Position numbers and translations under genes: made by a program
Notes under the pieces: generated by a model
Seen by the model: only the letters and a program-made list of their open reading frames with translations
What the model was told of the DNA's origin: nothing
Database searches by the model: none
Assembly (NCBI RefSeq): GCF_015521605.1
Contig: NZ_WANV01000030.1
Location: 1-64,000, forward strand
DNA from: Thermococcus sp.
GTDB lineage: Archaea; Methanobacteriota_B; Thermococci; Thermococcales; Thermococcaceae
Reading direction: 5' to 3'
Length of the DNA stretch: 64,000 bases
Shown here: positions 59,704-64,000 of the stretch, in pieces
How the letters are laid out: every line of letters starts with the position of its first letter
Numbering within the stretch: position 1 is the first letter of the stretch

Positions 59704-60025
59704 CAACCACCTCGTAGATCACAGTGACCTTCACCTTCCTCCTCTCGCCAACCAGCATGACAAGCGCCTTCTTGCCATCCTTCTCCTTCACGGCAGCGGC
59801 TTTGAGAAGCTTCACAACCTGCTTCATGAACTCCTCCCCGGCCTTCCTCGCAGTCTCCTCGTCAACATCCTCCCCATACTTCTCATCAATGGCCTTCTCA
59901 ATCTCCTCAAGATCAGGCTTCAAAACGTCCTTAATCTCTCCAAAGAAACCCCAGACCCTCGCCAGCCTCGCGGTAGTCCTCGGATGAGTAGCAGCATCAA
60001 CAAGCATCTTCACACCTTCAAACAT
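59693..60025 (-). CDS. Hypothetical provirus protein, charged helical
   Basis: A 110-residue protein starting MFEGVKMLVDAATHP. The first half is helical and acidic (LEEIEKAIDEKYGEDVDEET). The last 25 residues are beta strands (KKALVMLVGE; RKVKVTVIYEVV). ATG at 60025 overlaps the stop of the gene before it as TGATG. Not recognised. Confidence 0.6.
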   Translation of the reverse strand: MFEGVKMLVDAATHPRTTARLARVWGFFGEIKDVLKPDLEEIEKAIDEKYGEDVDEETARKAGEEFMKQVVKLLKAAAVKEKDGKKALVMLVGERRKVKVTVIYEVVDGE

Positions 60026-60663
60026 CACCTACCCCCCGCCAGGTTCCTATTCACTCTCTCAAGAATCGCATCATTCTTCACAGACTTCTCCTCATCCTGG
60101 AGGTTCCTCACAGCACCGAGGTTCTTCAACTGATTCCACATCTCCTCAAACCAGCCAACCTTATACAGGTAGTAGATGAACGCCAGGCCGAGGATAAGAC
60201 CCCACGCCTTCCAGCTCAGCCTCGGCACAGGGACCTTGAACCCCTTCTTCACCCTTTCACCCTTCACCTTTTCACCCGGCTTTTCCCCCTTTTTCACCCC
60301 GGTGATTTCGGGTGAATCACCCAATTTCACCCCTTCACCCTGGGTGATTTTTGGGGATTCCTCGCGCTTCACCCCCTTCTCACGGTTTTCAACCGGCTTC
60401 ACCCTTTCCTCTTCCCCTTTCTTCACCTCACTTCCCCTCTCTTCAACCTCGGCAGTAACCTCCTTGGCCGGCTCCTCCTTCCTGGCCTCGCTCCTCTTTC
60501 CCAAAATCCTCTCCTGCTCCTCCTCTGGCAACTGAAGAAACTCCTCATAGGGTATTACGCGCTTGGACTTGCACATGGAACACTGAGGCTTTTTAGCTCG
60601 ACTCCAGAACTTATTCCCACAGCGGAGGCAGACGTAAAGCCTTCTCCCGCTCGCGTCCTCCAC
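60025..60663 (-). CDS. Zinc-ribbon membrane protein with LERVxxNLAxG tail
   Basis: About 212 residues. An N-terminal zinc ribbon (CLRCGNKFWSRAKKPQCSMC, about 13-32) leads into a long disordered Lys/Glu region (about 55-145), a membrane helix (AWGLILGLAFIYYLYKVGWF) and a C-terminus ending ILERVNRNLAGGR. First gene behind a promoter that shares its upstream element with the capsid operon. The start is GTG 60663, with TTG one codon earlier as alternative. Confidence 0.62.
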   Translation of the reverse strand: MEDASGRRLYVCLRCGNKFWSRAKKPQCSMCKSKRVIPYEEFLQLPEEEQERILGKRSEARKEEPAKEVTAEVEERGSEVKKGEEERVKPVENREKGVKREESPKITQGEGVKLGDSPEITGVKKGEKPGEKVKGERVKKGFKVPVPRLSWKAWGLILGLAFIYYLYKVGWFEEMWNQLKNLGAVRNLQDEEKSVKNDAILERVNRNLAGGR

Positions 60664-60685
60664 CAAGTCTCACCCCTCCTCACCT

Positions 60686-60738
60686 GATTTCACCGAATTT
60701 CACCGGGGATTTTTGGGTGAATCCCCCGATTTCACCCT
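60686..60738. repeat. ATTTCACC iterated sites near the second provirus promoter
   Basis: GATTTCACCG, AATTTCACCG and GATTTCACCC at about 60686, 60696 and 60728 surround an inverted GGGTGAAT, between the predicted transcript start and the first gene. Similar TTTCACCC units recur in the coding sequence at about 60240-60350. This looks like a repressor array or origin-type iteron. Confidence 0.55.
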
Positions 60739-60748
60739 CGCAATCAAA

Positions 60749-60784
60749 GCTTAAAAGAAGTAGAGCAGAAACCTGGAGAAATCT
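60749..60784 (-). promoter_or_regulatory. Second provirus promoter with the shared upstream element
   Basis: On the minus strand TATA CTTTTAAGC (60749-60757) is preceded by TTTCTCCAGGTTTCTGC and TCTACTT, matching the element of the capsid promoter. It would drive the genes at 60663 and below. Confidence 0.6.
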
Positions 60785-60790
60785 CCAGAC

Positions 60791-60937
60791 TCACCAAAAC
60801 CGCCACCACGGCTTAAGCTCCCGCTCCAAAGCCTTCCTCACCAAGTCGCTCACAGTAATCCCACGCCTCTCAGCCTCGGCCTTAACCCGCTCATAAAACC
60901 CAACCTCAACCCTCGCAGAGACGGTCTTAGTCCTCAT
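60791..60937 (-). CDS. Ribbon-helix-helix regulator (CopG-like)
   Basis: A 48-residue protein: RTKTVSARVEVGFYERVKAE forms the strand and first helix and GITVSDLVRKALEREL the second helix, a complete ribbon-helix-helix unit. ATG at 60937 follows GGGAGGGTGAGTGAG. It is immediately upstream of the promoter that contains repeated ATTTCACC sites, so it may bind them. Confidence 0.8.
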   Translation of the reverse strand: MRTKTVSARVEVGFYERVKAEAERRGITVSDLVRKALERELKPWWRFW

Positions 60938-60938
60938 C

Positions 60939-61100
60939 TCACTCACCCTCCCAAGCGTATTCCAAAGCTCGCATACCCATCGCCGAAAAAAGAAACACCA
61001 ACGAGGCCGCCAAAGCGTCATGGTTGCCGGCACCAAGGATCCCAAGCACTGCCAAAGTTATCGACCCCACCGCCAGGACCCCCGAAAGAGGAAACCTCAT
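60939..61100 (-). CDS. Tiny two-helix membrane protein
   Basis: A 53-residue frame in a gap: MRFPLSGVLAVGSITLAVLG is the first helix, ALAASLVFLFSAMGMRAL the second. The start is 4 bases after the stop of the gene before it, and the stop (TGA) is one base before the ribbon-helix-helix ATG. Position and hydrophobicity support a real gene. Confidence 0.6.
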   Translation of the reverse strand: MRFPLSGVLAVGSITLAVLGILGAGNHDALAASLVFLFSAMGMRALEYAWEGE

Positions 61101-61104
61101 ACCC

Positions 61105-61809
61105 TCACCCCTTAGCTAACTTATCCAACCCCTCAAACTTTCCATTGTTAATCCGCTTCCACGCCTCAGCACGAGGAATACCCCGCAAGTCAAGCACCTG
61201 ATTAATCCTTCTCCTGAGCTCTTCCACTCTCTTCTCAGCATCCTTCCGCTTCATCCGCTCCTCGCCGAGGAAAACAAAATAACCATCCCACTTGTGCAAA
61301 GCCTCCCTGAGTCTGTAATACTCCCTCGCCAGTTCAACCAAATCAACCCGCTCCAACTCCGAAATCAAATCCTCAGCCTTCATTCCTACAACCTCCATGG
61401 AGTCATCAACTACACCAGAAGCAAGACCAGCAAGCTTGGCCTCCAACTCACGGTATTTCTCCTCCCACTCACGAGCCTTCTCTAGAGCATCCGCAGTCTC
61501 ACGCTCCAATCTTGCAATCTTCTGGTCTCTCAACTGTATCTCCCCTTTCAGCTCCTCAATCTCCTCTTTGAGTCTCGCGATCTCTCTTCGTAGGTCCTCA
61601 TCTGAGAACATGATTAGATCATGGACTGCACGGCTTCTATTAGGATATAACCCACGCGCAACCATAGAGTCTAACTTGTGTATTGCATAAACTGGAAGTC
61701 TCACAGAGAGGGTAGAACTGTATCCGCTCTTAGCAGGTGCTGTTATTCCGAATTTCTCATAATCGTATACTGGTTTCCTCCCTGGCCTCCTTGGTTGCTT
61801 CCCTACCAT
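61105..61809 (-). CDS. Ribbon-helix-helix DNA-binding protein with long coiled coil
   Basis: A 234-residue protein. The N-terminal unit (STLSVRLPVYAIHKLDSMV then SRAVHDLIMFS, about 32-70) reads as ribbon-helix-helix. A coiled coil follows (about 72-125), then a helical C-terminus. A DNA-organising or partition role is possible. ATG follows GAGGCGGTGCGGT. Confidence 0.68.
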   Translation of the reverse strand: MVGKQPRRPGRKPVYDYEKFGITAPAKSGYSSTLSVRLPVYAIHKLDSMVARGLYPNRSRAVHDLIMFSDEDLRREIARLKEEIEELKGEIQLRDQKIARLERETADALEKAREWEEKYRELEAKLAGLASGVVDDSMEVVGMKAEDLISELERVDLVELAREYYRLREALHKWDGYFVFLGEERMKRKDAEKRVEELRRRINQVLDLRGIPRAEAWKRINNGKFEGLDKLAKG

Positions 61810-61820
61810 ACCGCACCGCC

Positions 61821-62345
61821 TCAGAACACATGCTGAATCAACCAGTCCTTGAACTCCTCATCAGTCAGCATCAAGAACGAGTCCTTATCCAGTCGAGCGA
61901 ACGCGTCCCACTTGAGCCTCGATGACTTCACAATCTGCACTCTCGCCTTGAGCACGTCCGTCACATACCACAGGTTCCCCTCACGGTTCCAGATCACCCA
62001 ATAATACGGGACTCCAAGCCTCTCCGCAATGGCCTTGGTTACCAAATACTGGGACTCCCTAAAGAGGAAGTACCCGTTCAGATAATCCACCTGACTCTTG
62101 GCCTTAAGCTCAAGGAGCGCCTGGAGCTTCCGCGAAGCGTAATCGTAAATCACCGAGTCCACGTCAAACGCTCCGAGTCGCCAGTAATCCACCTCCCGCT
62201 GTGCACTCCTCAGAACGCTGGAGAATTTACTTCTCACTCTCGCCTCCAACACCTGGTTTTCCAGGTAGTCAAACGCCTTTTCAGGGTCGCATTCCTTATA
62301 CATCGTCTTCCTGTTCCCACGCCTCGGCCACCGCTCCTTACTCAT
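61821..62345 (-). CDS. Putative PD-(D/E)XK nuclease
   Basis: A 174-residue protein. The segment FDVDSVIYDYASRK followed by ALLELKAKSQVDYL has the Asp-X(n)-Glu-X-Lys pattern of restriction-like nucleases, with downstream Tyr/Gln (FRESQYLVTKAIAERLG). A viral Holliday-junction resolvase or host-DNA nuclease is a guess. ATG at 62345 follows GGTGGTTTTC. Confidence 0.5.
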   Translation of the reverse strand: MSKERWPRRGNRKTMYKECDPEKAFDYLENQVLEARVRSKFSSVLRSAQREVDYWRLGAFDVDSVIYDYASRKLQALLELKAKSQVDYLNGYFLFRESQYLVTKAIAERLGVPYYWVIWNREGNLWYVTDVLKARVQIVKSSRLKWDAFARLDKDSFLMLTDEEFKDWLIQHVF

Positions 62346-62581
62346 GAAAACCACCTTCCCAAAATCTTGGCCACCTCATCTTCAAGAGAAAGAAACGAAA
62401 GCCTCACAGGCACCGGATTGAGAATAAAAATCGAAGCGAACGGCCAGCCGTACTCACCCATTTCCTCTAAGGCCTTGGACTCCGCATGCTCAAGGTCAGG
62501 CTCGAGGTAAATACCGAGAGCATCACCTTCAAGGTTCATGACTTCCCTCCTGTCCCTGCCAAAAATGACGTAGTAAATCAT
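62342..62581 (-). CDS. Small hypothetical provirus protein
   Basis: A 79-residue acidic protein starting MIYYVIFGRDRREVMN, with a beta-alpha-beta pattern. Start and stop overlap both neighbours by 4 bases, so it is part of a translationally coupled string. Not recognised. Confidence 0.6.
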   Translation of the reverse strand: MIYYVIFGRDRREVMNLEGDALGIYLEPDLEHAESKALEEMGEYGWPFASIFILNPVPVRLSFLSLEDEVAKILGRWFS

Positions 62582-62787
62582 CCCAGGATCACCCCTTCAG
62601 GAAAGCTCTCCCTCACAAGCCTGAGCGCATCGGCCGGCACGTAGAGGACGAGCTTTATCTTCTCGCCTTCCAGTTCAATGTTGGCCACTTGAACAGGAAT
62701 CAGGGTTCTTAATTCATCCACCTTCTCCAGAGCCTGGCTGAACTCCTTGAGCCTCTCAAGTTCAAAATAAGTGATTAATAGCGGCAT
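62578..62787 (-). CDS. Small hypothetical provirus protein
   Basis: A 69-residue protein (MPLLITYFELERLKEFSQAL). A helix is followed by strands (VQVANIELEGEKIKLVLYVP). The start is one of two adjacent ATGs (62787 or 62790) after GGTGATGA. Not recognised. Confidence 0.6.
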   Translation of the reverse strand: MPLLITYFELERLKEFSQALEKVDELRTLIPVQVANIELEGEKIKLVLYVPADALRLVRESFPEGVILG

Positions 62788-63086
62788 CATTCATCACCTT
62801 CAATCTTCTCATACCCAATAACTTCACCATCAGCATCCTTCTTCGGGATGAAGGCTCCGAGGAAAATCGCGTCATCGTCCGGGAAAACTACGGGTTGTCT
62901 TTTCTTGCGGGAGACTCCGAGGTACATTGTGACTTCTTCAATGTCCTCAATGCAGTACCCGAGGTCTCTCATGATGAGCACCACCAGATCCCCGCCGGAT
63001 TTCACTCCCGCGAGTGCCTTGAACCTGAATGTCTTGCCGTCCTTGGTCCTGACTTCCCAGCCGTTCCAGTACCTGACGGGGAGCAT
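62787..63086 (-). CDS. Hypothetical provirus protein
   Basis: A 99-residue protein starting MLPVRYWNGWEVRTKDGK, mainly beta with an acidic C-terminus. The ATG overlaps the previous stop as TGATG. Not recognised. Confidence 0.6.
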   Translation of the reverse strand: MLPVRYWNGWEVRTKDGKTFRFKALAGVKSGGDLVVLIMRDLGYCIEDIEEVTMYLGVSRKKRQPVVFPDDDAIFLGAFIPKKDADGEVIGYEKIEGDE

Positions 63087-63349
63087 CACGACTCTCCCCT
63101 TATGGCTGTATAATCGATCCCAGAAACCTGGAACTCAAGCTCAGGATAAGCCTCGTAAAACTCCTTCTCCTCCTTCATTTTCTCGAATATCTCTGGTGGA
63201 TTGCTCTTAATGAAAAGCTCGATGTGGCTGTCGCTCCAATCCCTGAGCCTCCTGGCGATTTCAGCCGGGTAACCCATCTTCCTGAGCCTCTGGTAAATCT
63301 CCCTGCGCTCCTCCTTAGTGCGCAGTTCCTTATACCAGATCGTAGGCAT
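63086..63349 (-). CDS. Small hypothetical provirus protein
   Basis: An 87-residue helical, charged protein (TKEERREIYQRLRKMGYPAEI; IARRLRDWSDSHIELF) that might form a helix-turn-helix. The start is ATG 63349 or 63352 after GGGGTGATGA. Not recognised. Confidence 0.58.
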   Translation of the reverse strand: MPTIWYKELRTKEERREIYQRLRKMGYPAEIARRLRDWSDSHIELFIKSNPPEIFEKMKEEKEFYEAYPELEFQVSGIDYTAIRGES

Positions 63350-63355
63350 CATTCA

Positions 63356-63661
63356 TCACCCCACCACTTTCATCAGGCCGTTGAGGGTGGCCTGTTTTAC
63401 TGGCCTGGGAAAATAGGCTCTCAACTCGTTCCTCAGCTCGTCCCCGTGAAGGACTTGGAGTAATGAGATCTCTGCGTTCTCGATGATGCCTTGCTGGTAG
63501 GCTAAGGCGAGTTCCATGACCCGTGCTCTTGCTCCTGGCTGGAGTTCTCCCTTCTCTGCTCTCATGGCGTTCCAGAGCCAGAATGTAACCACTGCGTCCT
63601 CAAAGGAATTGTCAAGGAGGAGGTACTCCTCATCGCCAACGCGAGCGTAGAACTTCTTCAT
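63356..63661 (-). CDS. Hypothetical provirus protein
   Basis: A 101-residue helical protein (MKKFYARVGDEEYLLLDN start; RARVMELALAYQQGI helix). ATG overlaps the stop of the preceding gene, with GGGTGAGAGC as ribosome site. Not recognised. Confidence 0.6.
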   Translation of the reverse strand: MKKFYARVGDEEYLLLDNSFEDAVVTFWLWNAMRAEKGELQPGARARVMELALAYQQGIIENAEISLLQVLHGDELRNELRAYFPRPVKQATLNGLMKVVG

Positions 63662-63849
63662 GCTCTCACCCTCCCGTAAAACCTGCGGACTGAGAAGCTC
63701 GAAAAAGGAAAGCTCTGCTTCACCATGAAGCGCGCCATTTCCTCGGCCTCTTCCTGCGTCTTGGCAAAAATGACGAACTTCCTGCTGACACTCCCGGTAA
63801 TCGTGACGAGCCAGGGTTTGACTACCGGAGGACGGCCGCGCTTCCTCAT
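63658..63849 (-). CDS. Small basic hypothetical provirus protein
   Basis: A 63-residue protein starting MRKRGRPPVVKPWLVTITG; the RKRGRPP is an AT-hook-like basic motif. A beta-alpha-beta-like rest (KFVIFAKTQEEAEEMARFMV) follows. ATG at 63849 follows GAGGGTGAGAGC; a longer frame upstream is rejected because it overlaps another gene. DNA binding is a guess. Confidence 0.55.
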   Translation of the reverse strand: MRKRGRPPVVKPWLVTITGSVSRKFVIFAKTQEEAEEMARFMVKQSFPFSSFSVRRFYGRVRA

Positions 63850-63862
63850 GCTCTCACCCTCT

Positions 63863-64000
63863 TTACGGACACGGCTGCCTGAATTCCCCAGCGTCCTCAT
63901 CCCAGCACCCAGTTTCAGGCTCTCGCTCTCCCTCAACCCTCTCCAGAAGCTTCAAGCTCCCACGCCAGGCGTCAACCTTCCCGTCCCTGATGTAAATCCA
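63863..64000 (-). CDS. Hypothetical provirus protein, 3' end only
   Basis: A frame open from the window edge to TAA at 63863, 45 residues, with WIYIRDGKVDAWRGSLKLLE at the edge and EFRQPCP at the end. It continues the minus-strand string with the same spacing. The start lies beyond 64000. Not recognised. Confidence 0.5.
   Translation of the reverse strand, partial: WIYIRDGKVDAWRGSLKLLERVEGEREPETGCWDEDAGEFRQPCP

Larger units (their letters stand above)
51128..64000. mobile_element. Integrated virus of the double-jelly-roll type (left 12.9 kb)
   Basis: The element starts within a tRNA-Ser gene, carries an SSV-type integrase at its left border and is followed by a compact minus-strand gene block with no host-like genes. 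A putative double-jelly-roll capsid protein (55817-56740), an A32-like packaging ATPase (58225-58926), many one-helix membrane proteins and ribbon-helix-helix regulators point to a tailless membrane-containing icosahedral virus related to TKV4 of T. kodakarensis. The right attachment site is beyond 64000, so total size and intactness are unknown. Confidence 0.85.

Noticed and set aside
63850-63936. N-terminal extension of the last small provirus protein
   Set aside because: It overlaps the frame that enters from the window edge, and the ATG at 63849 has the usual GGTGAGAGC ribosome site of this gene block.

Overview
The window is from a hyperthermophilic archaeon of the order Thermococcales, most likely a Thermococcus. 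It carries reverse gyrase, TrmBL2, a fused hexulose-phosphate synthase/isomerase, an ADP-forming acetyl-CoA synthetase beta subunit, archaeal Pth2, TruD, NOG1 and S8e. Promoters are archaeal (TATA boxes such as TTTATAAA about 25 bases before the transcript) and ribosome sites are GGTG or GAGGTG. The species cannot be fixed by eye. The reverse gyrase has no intein.

Layout. 1-560 is the leader-proximal end of a CRISPR array transcribed leftward; 561-1078 is its leader. 1079-10715 is a complete subtype I-A cas locus: cas2 on the plus strand, and on the minus strand, in transcription order, csa5, cas7, cas5a, cas8a, cas3', cas3'', csa3, cas6, cas4, cas1 and a second cas4-family gene. A broken cas1 tail and a second, Pyrococcus-type cas6 follow at 10918-11785, probably the remains of another CRISPR-Cas module. 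11915-51000 is ordinary chromosome: energy metabolism, topology and chromatin (rgy-trmBL2), a ribulose monophosphate enzyme followed by a divergent FtsZ-like protein, translation genes, two tRNAs, an AT-rich NosD-like surface protein, pyrG, rps8e, an AlbA_2/Schlafen-type regulator bracketed by 68-bp direct repeats, nog1, and glycan or surface genes.

From 51128 to the window end (and beyond) is an integrated virus. It begins inside a tRNA-Ser gene, of which only the 5' 40 bases remain at this junction, with an SSV-type tyrosine integrase reading inward. Nearly all other genes are on the minus strand, tightly packed with start/stop overlaps. Their content (a 307-residue beta-rich putative major capsid protein, a compact A32/FtsK-like packaging ATPase, many small one-helix membrane proteins, ribbon-helix-helix regulators, a beta-rich spike candidate and a putative PD-(D/E)XK nuclease) suggests a tailless icosahedral, internal-membrane virus of the double-jelly-roll (PRD1-adenovirus) lineage, comparable to provirus TKV4 of T. 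kodakarensis. The right attachment site is outside the window.

Features that stand out: two provirus promoters share an ungapped upstream element; two provirus membrane proteins end in the same LERVxxNLAxG tail; a small virion-region protein is built from 17-residue repeats; and several tiny genes lie in gaps between the larger ones. On the host side the best leads are the FtsZ-like protein lacking the GTP signature, the repeat-flanked AlbA_2 cassette and the cas1 remnant.
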